Source of the DNA: Silvania hatchlandensis
GTDB lineage: Bacteria; Pseudomonadota; Gammaproteobacteria; Enterobacterales; Enterobacteriaceae
Assembly: GCF_025564065.1 (NCBI RefSeq)
Contig: NZ_JAMGZK010000037.1
Coordinates: forward strand, 57,548 to 121,547
DNA: 64,000 nucleotides
Reading direction: 5' to 3'
The notes beneath the pieces are model-generated. The model ran no database searches. It was not told the DNA's origin and saw nothing but the letters and a program-made list of their open reading frames with translations. The translations under genes were made by a program, and so were the position numbers. Position 1 is the stretch's first letter. Each line of letters begins with the position of its first letter. Positions 37,070 to 46,665 of the stretch are shown here, in pieces.

Positions 37070-37663
37070 ATGACCGTTCGCAATACCCCCCCCTACACGC
37101 TTCATGAACTGCTGTGCATGCACGTTTTCCTTCAGGACGCGCTGATTCCGCGCGACGAAACATCCCGACAGATTGTCTGCTGGGCGGAACACCGCGTGAT
37201 GGCCGGTGATGACTCTGAGCCGCTACTGATCCTCGCCTCGCTGGGCCTGCAGGCCAATCCCGAGTGCCATGAAGTGACCCACTGGCTGGAGCGCTATCTT
37301 GCCGAACAGCAGCAAGCCTGGCCCAATACGCGAATGGCCGCCCTGGTGTGGCTCAGGATCACCCTTGGCGATTTTCTGCAATGCACCGACATTCCCGCAG
37401 CCGAACGCCGCATGGAGACGCTGGCCCTGCACGCATTCTCATCCCCGGTTCCGTTTGTAGACGCCTGCGTCAGTCAACTGAGTTCCTGTTACTGGGATCT
37501 GTTTGATGACTGGGGTGGCGAGCGAACCTGCCCGGCGACGGAGATGGGTACGGCGTCGTTTCTGGCGCTGTTGAGTGAAATTGTGATGCCCTGGCATCAC
37601 AAATTATCCTGCCCGGACTGGCTGGCATGGCTGTCGGATACTCCCGAGCGCATCACAATTTAA
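37070..37663 (+). CDS. Conserved-looking protein of unknown function, third gene of the iron operon
   Basis: The ATG at 37070 has GGAGG 7 bases upstream; 197 residues. No signal peptide, membrane helix or known motif. It is acidic, rich in Trp (13 or so), His, Leu and Cys, with helical patterns such as YTLHELLCMHVFLQDALIP, VTHWLERYLAEQQQAW and AALVWLRITLGDFLQC. I do not recognise the family. It follows the TonB-dependent receptor by 76 bp, so it may be a cytoplasmic partner in use of the imported iron compound. The end overlaps the convergent lipoprotein gene by 11 bp. Confidence 0.7.
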   Translation: MTVRNTPPYTLHELLCMHVFLQDALIPRDETSRQIVCWAEHRVMAGDDSEPLLILASLGLQANPECHEVTHWLERYLAEQQQAWPNTRMAALVWLRITLGDFLQCTDIPAAERRMETLALHAFSSPVPFVDACVSQLSSCYWDLFDDWGGERTCPATEMGTASFLALLSEIVMPWHHKLSCPDWLAWLSDTPERITI

Positions 37664-37988
37664 GTTCAGGGACGAGTGCATGTTTATTCTTCATACAGGC
37701 TTGCCATGCGCTGCCCGGCTGGCCATTGTCTACCGCGCTTGAGGTCCGGTACTCCACCGTTCGGGTGTGCTGCTCCGGCACGACGTACTCAACGGTCGTC
37801 CAGCGGGTATTGGCGGACTGTCCTTCAGCGGTCAGTTCAATAGTCTGGTTTTTCACCTCTTCCGCGCACTGGCTGGCGGCAGCCTCGACTTTGCGATATT
37901 TCTGCTCCTCGGGCGAGGTACCGTCGGTAGAGGCGCATCCGGCGATGACCAGACAGGTGAGAGACAGGATACGCAGTTTTGGGATCAT
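37653..37988 (-). CDS. Small putative lipoprotein
   Basis: The start is the second of two ATGs at 37991/37988 after AAGGAG, giving 111 residues. The lipobox LVIAGC places the lipidated Cys near residue 18, followed by Ala-Ser, which favours the outer membrane. The mature part is short and polar, with two or three Cys (AAASQCAEEVK, SAWQACMKNKHAL) that could pair. I do not recognise the family. It is convergent with the unknown iron-operon gene and 67 bp downstream of the hipA-like gene in the same direction. Confidence 0.75.
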   Translation of the reverse strand: MIPKLRILSLTCLVIAGCASTDGTSPEEQKYRKVEAAASQCAEEVKNQTIELTAEGQSANTRWTTVEYVVPEQHTRTVEYRTSSAVDNGQPGSAWQACMKNKHALVPELKL

Positions 37989-38055
37989 CATGCACTCCTT
38001 CCACAAGGGTTCTTCTGCTCAAGCGTAGTTCAGGTCCCGGCTTACGGCTTCGCAT

Positions 38056-39318
38056 TTAGCTGAGTCGGCTGATATTTTGATCGATAAGCGACTGTATGTA
38101 GCGCAGGGTCTCTTCTCTTATTTGCCCCGGAAGCCGATCCCTTGCTTTGGTGCTAAAACCCGCCGCGACTGCTGAGATACGCGCGATCCACTGGATAACG
38201 TCGGCTTTTGAAAGTTCTGCTTCGTCGATGCCCAGTCGTAAAATCTGCGCTTTACTGATATCCAGCGCTTCACCCATCACATCCATCTGATGATAACCGC
38301 CGGGACCTTCGCAGAAGGTGACGTCAAAGGCAGGTGCCAGCGACCATGAACCGGTGGATGACATCAGATAAGCAAAGTTTTTGGGATGGTCATCGCGATT
38401 ATTGAAAATAACGTTAAACAGCACTCGGGCGAAGGCGTGTGTTTTCTCGCGAACATCGTTGGTACAGAGCTGCGTCGCCCGCAAAAAATTGACGTAATCC
38501 ATTGAACCCGCCAGCTGGTAATTCGCGCCGGTGAAAGCCGCCAGACTTTGCATGGGAACGCGCATGCCCCATTTGCGGTCAAATCGTTTTGTTGCAAATG
38601 CGGCATACCCATCAGGTAGCTCAAAGTATTCGGTCTCGGGTGCCGGAATGCCACACTCAAGCAAGGCCTCAGCATAAATCTTCTCAATCGCGCATACCTC
38701 TGCGTGTTCATGCCGGGCCGGGAATTTAACCAGCCATGGCTCCAGCGTGGATGATGCCAGCGTAGTAAATTTTTTCGTGACAACGTCACGATAAAGCAGC
38801 GCCTTCGGCCGCGCTCCCTGCGGAGACCCCCCCATTTGCAGTAGCCGATGTAAAAATGCGCCACCTTCACCTGCTAACACGTCCTGCACTTCTGCGGCCA
38901 GTTGCTGTAAAGGGATATCGTCCTGTGAGGCCGAGGCATCTGACTGAACGGGCATAAATGACATCGCCCCCATGGCGTTACTGCCAATATAGGTCAAACG
39001 CTCCAGCGGACCGATGCGTGCCGCATTCAGACCCCGTTGTCGGAACAAGCGGTCCATCAGCAACATCCCCCAGCCATCTGGCAGAGAGTCGTAAACCGGG
39101 CCGGGTAACCCCAGTTGATGCACCGGGAAGGTCTGACGCAATTTCGGCCCCCGCAGAGGCAGTGTCAAGGCGGCAAGCTCGAACGCCCTCTCCTGCGCCT
39201 GTTGGCTGTATTCAAACATAATCAGTGGGCGCCCGGTCAGGGCTGTGGTACTGGCCAGTGTTCCCCATAGCCAGCGTTCGCCCCAGCCTTCATAGAACAC
39301 CTCGATGTGATTAATCAT
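38056..39318 (-). CDS. HipA-family kinase of a two-gene hipBA-type module
   Basis: The ATG at 39318 follows AGGAG and lies inside the end of the upstream HTH gene; 420 residues. The HipA N-terminal domain has LPDGWGMLLMDRLFRQRG, the glycine-rich loop is GGSPQGARPKALLY, and FDRKWG comes before the catalytic NRDDHPKNFAYL (Asp and His of DHxxN) and LAPAFDVTF. It belongs to a HipA subgroup different from the gene at the left edge. Paired with the HipB-like gene it should be a toxin/regulatory kinase neutralised by that partner. All catalytic residues are present. Confidence 0.88.
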   Translation of the reverse strand: MINHIEVFYEGWGERWLWGTLASTTALTGRPLIMFEYSQQAQERAFELAALTLPLRGPKLRQTFPVHQLGLPGPVYDSLPDGWGMLLMDRLFRQRGLNAARIGPLERLTYIGSNAMGAMSFMPVQSDASASQDDIPLQQLAAEVQDVLAGEGGAFLHRLLQMGGSPQGARPKALLYRDVVTKKFTTLASSTLEPWLVKFPARHEHAEVCAIEKIYAEALLECGIPAPETEYFELPDGYAAFATKRFDRKWGMRVPMQSLAAFTGANYQLAGSMDYVNFLRATQLCTNDVREKTHAFARVLFNVIFNNRDDHPKNFAYLMSSTGSWSLAPAFDVTFCEGPGGYHQMDVMGEALDISKAQILRLGIDEAELSKADVIQWIARISAVAAGFSTKARDRLPGQIREETLRYIQSLIDQNISRLS

Positions 39319-39625
39319 GAGAACTCCTTTTCTTGATCCGCTGCCGAGTGGCGTTTTGTTCATAGCGGCGAAGATCGTCAAGGCTTTCCAGCTTAGGCAT
39401 AAACAATGACTCCAGCTCTCCCGCTCTGCCCAGAACCATCGCTATACGCACCACTACTTCAAAGCCAACGTTACGCCCCGCTTCCAGATTGGAAACGGTA
39501 TTCACTGCCACGCCTGCCCTTTGCGCCAGCTCAGACTGAGTCATCTGGATACTGATACGTTCTTTGCGTATCCGCTCGCACAGCAGTTTTACAATCTCGC
39601 CTGGCTTACTGAGTTTTAAATCCAT
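39311..39625 (-). CDS. HipB-like HTH antitoxin/regulator
   Basis: A 104-residue XRE-family protein. HTH: MTQSELAQRAGVAVNTVSNL then EAGRNVGFEVVVRIAMVLG. A basic C-terminal tail (RQRIKKRSSHD) follows. It overlaps the downstream hipA-like start by 8 bp, the standard antitoxin-toxin coupling, and probably represses its own promoter and binds the kinase. No strong ribosome site is seen before the ATG. Confidence 0.87.
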   Translation of the reverse strand: MDLKLSKPGEIVKLLCERIRKERISIQMTQSELAQRAGVAVNTVSNLEAGRNVGFEVVVRIAMVLGRAGELESLFMPKLESLDDLRRYEQNATRQRIKKRSSHD

Positions 39626-39761
39626 AATAATGTGTTTTATAACCTTATATCAAAGTTAACACCCAATATTATAGTGCTAAAAAGAGAGTTTTACCTCATC
39701 CATAAGACGTGCCGGGAAATCGTCTACACTTGCAGAAAAGGCACAAACAGGAGCGTCACGC

Positions 39762-40520
39762 ATGTCCGACTGGAACCCTTCGCTGTATCTGCAATACGGT
39801 GCTGAGCGCACCCGTCCCGCCGTGGAGTTACTCTCGCGCATTGCGCTGAATGACGTGACGGATGTGGTTGATCTCGGCTGTGGGCCGGGCAACAGCACCG
39901 CCTTGTTGCAGCAGCGCTGGCCATCAGCACGGATCACCGGGGTGGATCGTTCCCCCGCGATGCTGGCAGAGGCAAGAGCCGCGCTGCCGGGCTGCCGGTT
40001 TATCGAGGCGGATATTCGCCAGTTCCGGCCGGAACATGCTCTGAGCGTTATCTATGCCAACGCCTCGCTGCAGTGGATCGACGATCATTATGAGCTACTG
40101 CCGCAGCTGGTATCCCGGCTCAAGATAAATGGCGTGCTGGCGATCCAGATGCCCGATAATGCACTGGAGCCCACCCATGTGCTGATGCGTGAGGTGGCGT
40201 TTGAACAGGATTACCCGGATCGCACGCGCCCCTTGCTTCCTGGGGTGCATGCTTATTACGACATCCTGACCGAAGCCGGCTGCGACGTGGATATCTGGCG
40301 CACCACCTACTATCACCCGATGAGTTCGCATCAGGCGATTATCGACTGGGTCAGCGCCACCGGTTTACGTCCCTGGCTGCAGGATCTGAATGAAAGCGAA
40401 CAGAAGCAGTATCTGCACCGCTACCATCAGCTGCTGCAGGAGCAGTATCCCCTGCAGGAAAACGGGCAGATCCTGCTGGCCTTTCCAAGACTGTTTATCG
40501 TCGCCCGACATGAACCCTGA
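39762..40520 (+). CDS. tam: Trans-aconitate 2-methyltransferase
   Basis: A 252-residue SAM-dependent methyltransferase (E. coli Tam 252), with AGGAG before the ATG. Motif [16 protein letters not shown] binds SAM; the family's start [20 protein letters not shown] and the [15 protein letters not shown] region match Tam. It monomethylates trans-aconitate, which forms spontaneously from cis-aconitate and inhibits the citric acid cycle. Its position next to yneE and uxaB is the E. coli order. Tail-to-tail with the acetyltransferase gene, 3 bp apart. Confidence 0.95.
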   Translation: MSDWNPSLYLQYGAERTRPAVELLSRIALNDVTDVVDLGCGPGNSTALLQQRWPSARITGVDRSPAMLAEARAALPGCRFIEADIRQFRPEHALSVIYANASLQWIDDHYELLPQLVSRLKINGVLAIQMPDNALEPTHVLMREVAFEQDYPDRTRPLLPGVHAYYDILTEAGCDVDIWRTTYYHPMSSHQAIIDWVSATGLRPWLQDLNESEQKQYLHRYHQLLQEQYPLQENGQILLAFPRLFIVARHEP

Positions 40521-40523
40521 CGC

Positions 40524-40991
40524 TCAGAGCGCGATTTCCATATCAACACATTGCAGATCGGCACCGGCCAGCGGCGACGGGTACAGGCTTTCTCCCAGCG
40601 ACACAAACCCCTGCCGGAGATAGAACGTTGCTGCATTGGGCGTGGCGGAGAGCGTCAGGCGCGTCATGCCGCGAGCGCGGGCCTCCTGCTTGATGGCGTG
40701 GATTATTTGCGTCGCCAGCCCTTTGCCGCCAAATGCGGGCAGGGTAAACACCGCCTCCACGCTGGCGTTCTGCAGGTCGAGAAAACCGCTTGCCGCCAGT
40801 ATCCCTTCGTCTTCGATCACAAAAAAGGGATTTCCGGCAATCATCTCCCGGGCCTTTTCCGGCATCACGTCCGGCGTCCAGCGCGCGATCACCTCCGGGG
40901 CATAGCACGTGTGGCAGCCGTGACGGATCGCCTGGTTACGCAGATGCCATAACGCTTCTGCTTCATGCGGTTGTGCTTTTCTCAGGTGCAT
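40524..40991 (-). CDS. GNAT-family N-acetyltransferase
   Basis: The ATG at 40991 follows GAGGAG by 7 bases and gives 155 residues; a longer frame upstream lacks such a signal. The acetyl-CoA loop is FGGKGLATQIIHAIKQEA, a variant of the R/Q-x-x-G-x-G/A motif, with YLRQGFVSLGE near the C terminus. The acceptor is unknown. It is an insertion relative to the E. coli tam - yneE order. No signal peptide. Confidence 0.82.
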   Translation of the reverse strand: MHLRKAQPHEAEALWHLRNQAIRHGCHTCYAPEVIARWTPDVMPEKAREMIAGNPFFVIEDEGILAASGFLDLQNASVEAVFTLPAFGGKGLATQIIHAIKQEARARGMTRLTLSATPNAATFYLRQGFVSLGESLYPSPLAGADLQCVDMEIAL

Positions 40992-41122
40992 CGACGTTCT
41001 CCTCATTGCGCAATGTTGATGTCGACATTTAGCAATAAACAGGAGGATTATCAATCAATTCTGTCCCGCTAGTGGGCAGCATCATCCGCAACAGAATGCT
41101 GTTCCGGCGGCAATTGCGTGCG

Positions 41123-42037
41123 TTACGTCAGCTGATAATACTTGTCCGGCAGCTTGCGCGTCGGGATCACCGACTCATCATTCATCTGCAGCAGGTCGAT
41201 TTCCATGGCATTGCAGATGGCATCCAGCGGCAGGTCATTGTTTTCGGTACCGAACGGCTCTTCCAGCTCTTCTGCCAGCGTATCCAGCGAGATAAAGGTG
41301 TAGGAGATCAGCACCGACACGAACGGTGTCATGTAATGCAAATCGCTGACCAGCGCAAACGGCAGCATAATGCAGAACAGATAGACGGTGCGATGCAGGA
41401 TCAGCGTGTAGGCAAACGGCACCGGGGTGTTAGCAATCCGCTCGCAGCCGGCCAGCACAATCGACATATCATTCAGACGAATATTCAGGCTGTGGAACAG
41501 AATATCCGACAGCTGACCTTCCCGACGTCTGACCGCCAACCATTCGCCCATGATCAGCAGGATGCGGTTGGCGGGCGAGCTGGAATCCATTGCCACGCGC
41601 AGGTGCTCCGCCGAGAGATACGCCGCAAGCTGGTCGGCCTGCGGCTGTCGGCGCAGGGTCATGCGCAGACAATGGGCGAACGCGATTTGCAAACGGACAA
41701 ATTCGCCGAGAGCGGGATCGTCCGGCAGGGTATTTTTCACTTCCCGGAACAGGGATCGGGAGGCAATCATCAACTGTCCCCACAGCTGCCGGGCTTCGAC
41801 ATAGCGTGAGTAACAGGCGTTATTGCGAAAACCAAGGAAGATCGCGATGGCGACCCCAAGAATACTGAACGGCGCGACCGTCAGCCGGATGCCCAGCGAG
41901 GTGTACCAGGGCAGCATGATGATCACGGCAATGGAGAGCAAAAAGTTAAGAAACAGCCGGGAAAAAATTTTGGACAACACAGAACCGTGCCAGACAAAAA
42001 TCAGACGCAGCCAGTGCTGTTGAGGACGAACAATCAT
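41123..42037 (-). CDS. yneE: YneE, bestrophin/UPF0187-family membrane protein
   Basis: The start at 42037 gives 304 residues, equal to E. coli YneE, which begins with the same MIVRPQQHWLR; an ATG 12 bases earlier is also possible, and neither has a strong ribosome site. Two pairs of hydrophobic segments (FLLSIAVIIMLPWYTSLG with APFSILGVAIAIFLGFRNN, and TLILHRTVYLFCIMLPFALV) fit the bestrophin channel fold. The C terminus has FGTENNDLPLDAICN. Bacterial bestrophins form pentameric ion channels; Klebsiella KpBest, of this type, conducts cations. Neighbours tam and uxaB match E. coli. Confidence 0.9.
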   Translation of the reverse strand: MIVRPQQHWLRLIFVWHGSVLSKIFSRLFLNFLLSIAVIIMLPWYTSLGIRLTVAPFSILGVAIAIFLGFRNNACYSRYVEARQLWGQLMIASRSLFREVKNTLPDDPALGEFVRLQIAFAHCLRMTLRRQPQADQLAAYLSAEHLRVAMDSSSPANRILLIMGEWLAVRRREGQLSDILFHSLNIRLNDMSIVLAGCERIANTPVPFAYTLILHRTVYLFCIMLPFALVSDLHYMTPFVSVLISYTFISLDTLAEELEEPFGTENNDLPLDAICNAMEIDLLQMNDESVIPTRKLPDKYYQLT

Positions 42038-42208
42038 AGTCAGCTTCATCGGGAAAAAAGAGCGGTGACTATTAAACGTGATCGTCGTCACGGTTGCAAG
42101 TATGTTAAAAAGTTATGGCATTATTGCCAGACAGATACAGACCGCAGGGTGTTGCAGTAGCGGGTTTGAAGGAGAAGAACAAAGTATGTTGTAACTAACT
42201 ACCTGTGT

Positions 42209-42231
42209 AAAAAAACCGGGCAGTCGCCCGG
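42209..42231 (-). terminator. Rho-independent terminator of uxaB
   Basis: Read on the minus strand: CCGGGC-GACT-GCCCGG followed by seven T, 51 bp past the uxaB stop. A textbook terminator. Confidence 0.9.
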
Positions 42232-42281
42232 CTACGCAGTTATCCGCCTCTCCCCTTACGAGAGTGGCGGACATCAAAGGC

Positions 42282-43733
42282 TTAGCACAGCGGTTTAACC
42301 GCTTCACGCATCCCTTTCTGCACGATAGCATCCAGATCCTGCGCCACCTGTTCAACCAGTCCACTGACCTGGGTCAGGTCCTGCTCCCAGTGTTCACTGA
42401 CGCTCAGCACCGCCGTCACCAGCTCGCGGGTGGTGATTTGCTGGTCATGATGTTGGGTCCACAGCTGCTGGAAGCGCGTCAGCCAGTGCGCGTCGTCCTG
42501 CACCGGGTAGCTTTCGCCGTTACGCTCAGCACGATAGAAGGCAATCAGCGCCGCCAGAGCAAATGTCAGGCGCGCCGGAAGCTGTCCGGTTGCCTGCTGC
42601 CCTGCCAGGAGTTGCGGCAGAATGCGGGTGCGGTATTTGGTCATGCCGTTAAGCGCAATCGACAGCAGCTGGTGCTTGATGTACGGGTTGCGGAAACGAC
42701 CGGTTACTGCGCTGGCAAACGATGCCAGCTCATCGCGCGGCAGGTCGAGCACCGGGATGATTTCCTGATGAATGGCTTTTTCGACAAACGCGCACACCTC
42801 TTCGTCGTTCATCGCTTCGCCCACGGTATCCAGCCCGGCCTGGAAGGCCACCGGCACCAGCGCGGTATGCGCGCCGTTGAGGATCGCGACTTTGCGCTCT
42901 TTGTACGGTTTGATGTCATCAACAATCAACACGTTGAGCGACAGCTTGTCGAGACGCAGCTCGGCCGCCAGCGATTTTGGCCCCTGGATCACAAACAGAT
43001 AGAAGTGTTCGGCAGTATCGAGGAATGCATCGTGATAGCCAAGCGAGGCTTCGAGTTCGGCCACTTCATCACGCGGATACCCGGTCACAATGCGGTCGAC
43101 CAGCGTCGAGCAGAAGCTGTTAGCCTCGTTCAACCACTGGGTAAAGGCCGCCGGCAGCGCCCACTCCCGGGCATAACGCAGGACCAGTTCGCGCAGAGCG
43201 TCGCCGTTGTAGTCGATTAACTCGCACGGCACGATCACCCAACCTTTATCGGCTGCGCCGTTGAAATGGGTGAAGCGCTCGAACAGCAGACGGGTCAGTT
43301 TGGCCGGATAGCTTACCGCTGGCGCATCCTCAAACGTATCCCCGGCGTGGTAACTGATGCCCGCCTCGGTGGTGTTCGAGAAGACAAAACGCATCTCCGG
43401 GTTGTGCGCCAGCTTCAGGAATTCATCGTACTGGTCGTAAACGCTGATTTCGCGGTTTACCGAACGGATCAAACGCGCATCGCTCACCGCTTCGCCCTGC
43501 TCGTTCAGGCCGCGAATGATGGTGGTATAGAGGCCGTCCTGAGTGCTGAGTGAAGGCGGGAAATCGCTTTTGATCGGGCGCACAATCGCGATACCGGCAT
43601 TCAGGTCGGTATGTTCGTTTAGCAGGTCGATCTGCCAGTCGATGAATGCACGCAGGAAGTTGCCCTCACCAAACTGGATGATACGTTCAGGATAGAGAGC
43701 ACCGGGGAAATCACGACGGTTCAGTGTGTTCAC
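42282..43733 (-). CDS. uxaB: Tagaturonate reductase (altronate oxidoreductase)
   Basis: GTG at 43733 gives 483 residues, exactly the E. coli UxaB length, and the sequence continues [11 protein letters not shown] as in E. coli; AAGGA lies a suitable distance upstream. An ATG 27 bases earlier would add nine residues. The mannitol dehydrogenase fold is clear: [20 protein letters not shown] (NAD loop) and [20 protein letters not shown] with conserved active-site residues. It reduces D-tagaturonate to D-altronate with NADH in galacturonate breakdown. uxaC and uxaA are elsewhere, as in E. coli. Confidence 0.95.
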   Translation of the reverse strand: MNTLNRRDFPGALYPERIIQFGEGNFLRAFIDWQIDLLNEHTDLNAGIAIVRPIKSDFPPSLSTQDGLYTTIIRGLNEQGEAVSDARLIRSVNREISVYDQYDEFLKLAHNPEMRFVFSNTTEAGISYHAGDTFEDAPAVSYPAKLTRLLFERFTHFNGAADKGWVIVPCELIDYNGDALRELVLRYAREWALPAAFTQWLNEANSFCSTLVDRIVTGYPRDEVAELEASLGYHDAFLDTAEHFYLFVIQGPKSLAAELRLDKLSLNVLIVDDIKPYKERKVAILNGAHTALVPVAFQAGLDTVGEAMNDEEVCAFVEKAIHQEIIPVLDLPRDELASFASAVTGRFRNPYIKHQLLSIALNGMTKYRTRILPQLLAGQQATGQLPARLTFALAALIAFYRAERNGESYPVQDDAHWLTRFQQLWTQHHDQQITTRELVTAVLSVSEHWEQDLTQVSGLVEQVAQDLDAIVQKGMREAVKPLC

Positions 43734-43770
43734 AATGGGGTCCTTGTAATGATTAGTCATACAGCCTGAT

Positions 43771-43792
43771 AAGATTGGTACGATAACTTATC
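43771..43792. promoter_or_regulatory. Possible ExuR/UxuR operator before uxaB
   Basis: AAGATTGGTACGATAACTTA at this position keeps the left half (ATTGGTA) of the ExuR/UxuR consensus but the right half is poor. It is in the expected place for galacturonate control of uxaB. Confidence 0.3.
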
Positions 43793-43850
43793 AAACTTTA
43801 CGACCACAAAACCCTGTTTTGATCAAACCCAACCGCAATTGTGAATCATT

Positions 43851-44378
43851 TTAGAGAAATTTGTAGAACACCGAGGTTGCGGTCATCTCACCGTCTGGCA
43901 TCAGGGCGTAGCGCGGGATCTCACCCACTTTTTGCCAGCCAGCCCGATGGTAGAAGGTCTCAGCGCCGCTGCCGGTGGCAGTGTCCAGCACCAGCACGCT
44001 TTTTCCCTGCTCGCGAGCGACCGTTTCCAGCGCCTGCATCAGCCGTCCGGCGGCCCCGCAGCGGCGGGCATTTTGGTGAACCAGTAACTTGGCGACGTCG
44101 GCCCGGTGGGGTTGGTTGGCAGGCTGGTCGGTGATCAGCTGGACGGTGCCGACGAGTTGCCCCCCGGCATCAAGGCACACCAGCACGGAACGCTCTTCGC
44201 GCCCGACGCTTTCTGCGACGCCGCGCCAAAAATCGCAAGCTTGCTCAAGGCTGTACGGCAGCATAAAGCTCACCGATGCGCCACCCAGCACACAGCTGTG
44301 CAGGATCTCGGCTAATTGCGGGAGATGCGCGAGAATGGCCTCACGCGAGAAAATCTGAATGGAGGGTGATGACGTCAT
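43851..44378 (-). CDS. GNAT-family N-acetyltransferase
   Basis: A 175-residue protein with AAAGGAT before the ATG. The acetyl-CoA binding motif A is VHQNARRCGAAGRLMQALE, and LVLDTATGSGAETFYHRAGW is the typical beta5-alpha4 region. It resembles acetyltransferases linked to resistance or small-molecule detoxification, but the acceptor is not predictable. It is inserted between uxaB and the diguanylate cyclase genes relative to E. coli. Confidence 0.83.
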   Translation of the reverse strand: MTSSPSIQIFSREAILAHLPQLAEILHSCVLGGASVSFMLPYSLEQACDFWRGVAESVGREERSVLVCLDAGGQLVGTVQLITDQPANQPHRADVAKLLVHQNARRCGAAGRLMQALETVAREQGKSVLVLDTATGSGAETFYHRAGWQKVGEIPRYALMPDGEMTATSVFYKFL

Positions 44379-44460
44379 TTTTTATCCTTTTAATCAATAA
44401 CATCACCATGCACGTAACGAATTTTTAACGCAACAGCCTCTGACAGAGCTTTTTCTTATC

Positions 44461-45438
44461 TCACTCTTCGCTGATAACGCCCGTACCCCGCTGCTGCTTC
44501 ATGGAGTACATCATCTCATCGGCCTTTTTCAGCCAGCTGTTCAGATCGTCGCGTTCATGATTAAACTCGCTGACGCCCCAGGCAAACGAGAGCGACCACG
44601 GGTATTCGGAATGCTCATTCCAGACTGCAGCCTGCTCGGTCAGAAATTGCATGGCGATCCACGCCCCTTTCTCGTCGCTATTGGCGAACAGGATTGCAAA
44701 CTCGTCCCCGCCGTAGCGCGCCAGTACATCGGCTTCGCGGAAGGTGGATCGCAGCAGGCCAGCAACCGCCTTCAGCGCGGTATCACCATCCGCGCGACCA
44801 TAACGCGCGTTAATCTGTTTAAAGCGGTCAAGATCCAGCCAGGCCAGGGTCAGGGGTTCAGCACGGCGACGGGCCGCGTTGATGCCGTAGGTCGCCAGAT
44901 GATGAAAGCCGCGTCGGTTATACAAGCCGGTCAGCTCATCGGTAATGGTGGTGCAGGTAGCCGCGAACTCAACCTCTGCCAGCGCGGCCAGGTCGGCCAG
45001 CGCGGCAAGGTCATCAGAAGAAAACTGACGCGGCAGATGATCGATAATGCACAACGTGCCCACCGCCGTGCCGTCGGGCAGATGCAGCGGATAGCCCGCA
45101 TAAAAACGCACCGGGTAGATATCCGTGACCAGCGGGTTATCCGCAAAGCGGGTGTCGTCTAAGGAGTCTGCCACCACCAGCGGCGCATTGGCCAGCAGCG
45201 TATGGGCGCAAAATGAGAGGTTTCGCGGCAGGTTGTCGGCGCTCACCCCATCGGCCGATTTCACCACCACCACATGGTCATCAATCAGGTTGACCATCGC
45301 CACCGGGACGTTAAACAGGCGCTTTGCCAGTCGGGTCAGGCGATCGTAAGTTACGTGCTTATTCGCCTCCAGAAGACCGGATTCGCGCAACGCAGCGAGA
45401 CGCACTGTTTCGTTAGTGGGCAGTGAGGGTGATTTCAT
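44461..45438 (-). CDS. GAF-GGDEF diguanylate cyclase
   Basis: A 325-residue soluble protein with GGAG before the ATG. A GAF sensor domain (VAMVNLIDDHVVVVKSADG, SFCAHTLLANAPLVV and PDGTAVGTLCIIDH) fills residues 25-150. The C-terminal GGDEF domain (DELTGLYNRRGFHHL, WLDLDRFKQINARYGRADGD, ARYGGDEFAILFA) has an intact active site. It makes c-di-GMP from two GTP under control of a small ligand or redox signal. First or last of three adjacent GGDEF genes, all in the same direction. Confidence 0.92.
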   Translation of the reverse strand: MKSPSLPTNETVRLAALRESGLLEANKHVTYDRLTRLAKRLFNVPVAMVNLIDDHVVVVKSADGVSADNLPRNLSFCAHTLLANAPLVVADSLDDTRFADNPLVTDIYPVRFYAGYPLHLPDGTAVGTLCIIDHLPRQFSSDDLAALADLAALAEVEFAATCTTITDELTGLYNRRGFHHLATYGINAARRRAEPLTLAWLDLDRFKQINARYGRADGDTALKAVAGLLRSTFREADVLARYGGDEFAILFANSDEKGAWIAMQFLTEQAAVWNEHSEYPWSLSFAWGVSEFNHERDDLNSWLKKADEMMYSMKQQRGTGVISEE

Positions 45439-45491
45439 ACAAACTCCAGGGCCGACTTTTTTTTTAAAAGTTTAGTGCATACTGACGTCAG

Positions 45492-46568
45492 TTAGTGGGC
45501 AAATATGCGGTTTTTCCCTTCGCGTTTTGCCTGATAAAGAGCATTATCCGCAGCCTGTAACCAGTCGGTAACATCGTCCATCTCCCGGGTGGCACTGGCA
45601 ATGCCGATACTCATCGTACATTGCACGGCTTCTTCGGCCACATCCTCAATCACCGCGGCGGCATCCATAATCCGGGTGGCCACCACTCGCGCCTCTTCAA
45701 GCGAGGTATCAGGCAGCAATATCACAAATTCATCCCCGCCTAACCGCGCCGGGGTATCCGTCTGGCGGGTGGCGATATGCAAGATTTGTGACACTGTCAC
45801 CAAGAGCATATCCCCGACCTTATGGCCGAAACGGTCGTTAACCTCTTTGAAATTGTCGATATCAATGAACATCAGCGCCGATTCACGACGGCTTTGGCGC
45901 AGGTTGTGCAGTTCATTATCAATGCGCTTCTCCAGTAGCCGTCGGTTGGCGATATCCAGCAGCGGATCCATCATCGCAATGCGCTCCAGCTCGCGCGACT
46001 TAAAGCGCAGCCGCATGGCAATACTGTTTGTCAGCACGCTCAGCGCCACCGTATAGATACCGATCAGCGGCAGCGTGGCGTACAGGGTGCGTTGGGAGAC
46101 CCACGGCACCAGCGCCATCCCCTGCGTCAGCCAGCTCGCCAGAAAGACAACCAGCATCACGGCGGCCGCTTTTTTCATCAACGGATACCCTCCGGCCGCC
46201 AGTCGGTCGGCCAGCAGGATGGTGGCAATGGTGATGGAAGGCAGTGGATTGGCCGCCATCATGGCGATCCAGAACCCACCCGCACCGGCATCCAGCACCA
46301 GATTCTGATGCTCAGTAGTCAAGGGAGTGGCAGAGCGACGCGACCGCAGCAGGGCCACGGTGGGCCAGACAAAGGCGTTCAGGCCCAGCAGACCAATAAG
46401 CCACGCTGAACGTTGCTGCTCAAGCAGCACAGAAAGAATAGGTAAAAAGCAGAGGAATGTTCCGAGGATCCGCATCAGATACATGCGTTTGACAAACCGA
46501 CTACCTGGTACGCGAGGGGCTTTACTGAGTCTGTCAGTTCCGTTCATCACACGATTATTCCGATACAT
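45492..46568 (-). CDS. MASE2-GGDEF membrane diguanylate cyclase
   Basis: A 358-residue protein. The N-terminal membrane region of about 150 residues (FVKRMYLMRILGTFLCFLP, LGLNAFVWPTVALL and NPLPSITIATILLADRLAAGG) follows the MASE2 pattern of E. coli DgcC (YaiC/AdrA). The GGDEF domain is complete: DPLLDIANRRLLEKRI, FIDIDNFKEVNDRFGHKVGD and ARLGGDEFVILLP. In E. coli DgcC drives cellulose synthesis; here the output could include the c-di-GMP-dependent PgaCD. The start is uncertain: ATG 46568 or 46547, neither with a strong ribosome site. Confidence 0.9.
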   Translation of the reverse strand: MYRNNRVMNGTDRLSKAPRVPGSRFVKRMYLMRILGTFLCFLPILSVLLEQQRSAWLIGLLGLNAFVWPTVALLRSRRSATPLTTEHQNLVLDAGAGGFWIAMMAANPLPSITIATILLADRLAAGGYPLMKKAAAVMLVVFLASWLTQGMALVPWVSQRTLYATLPLIGIYTVALSVLTNSIAMRLRFKSRELERIAMMDPLLDIANRRLLEKRIDNELHNLRQSRRESALMFIDIDNFKEVNDRFGHKVGDMLLVTVSQILHIATRQTDTPARLGGDEFVILLPDTSLEEARVVATRIMDAAAVIEDVAEEAVQCTMSIGIASATREMDDVTDWLQAADNALYQAKREGKNRIFAH

Positions 46569-46665
46569 TCAGACTATTATATTATTGACGTTGAAAATGC
46601 GTATCAAGCCATTTATTAGATTTGTGAATATATCCCAGAGTGCATTCTACCAGCGATGCAAACGA

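Noticed and set aside
42264..43220. 318-codon plus-strand frame opposite uxaB
   Set aside because: UxaB is near identical to the E. coli protein in length and motifs, so the antisense frame is a by-product of codon bias.
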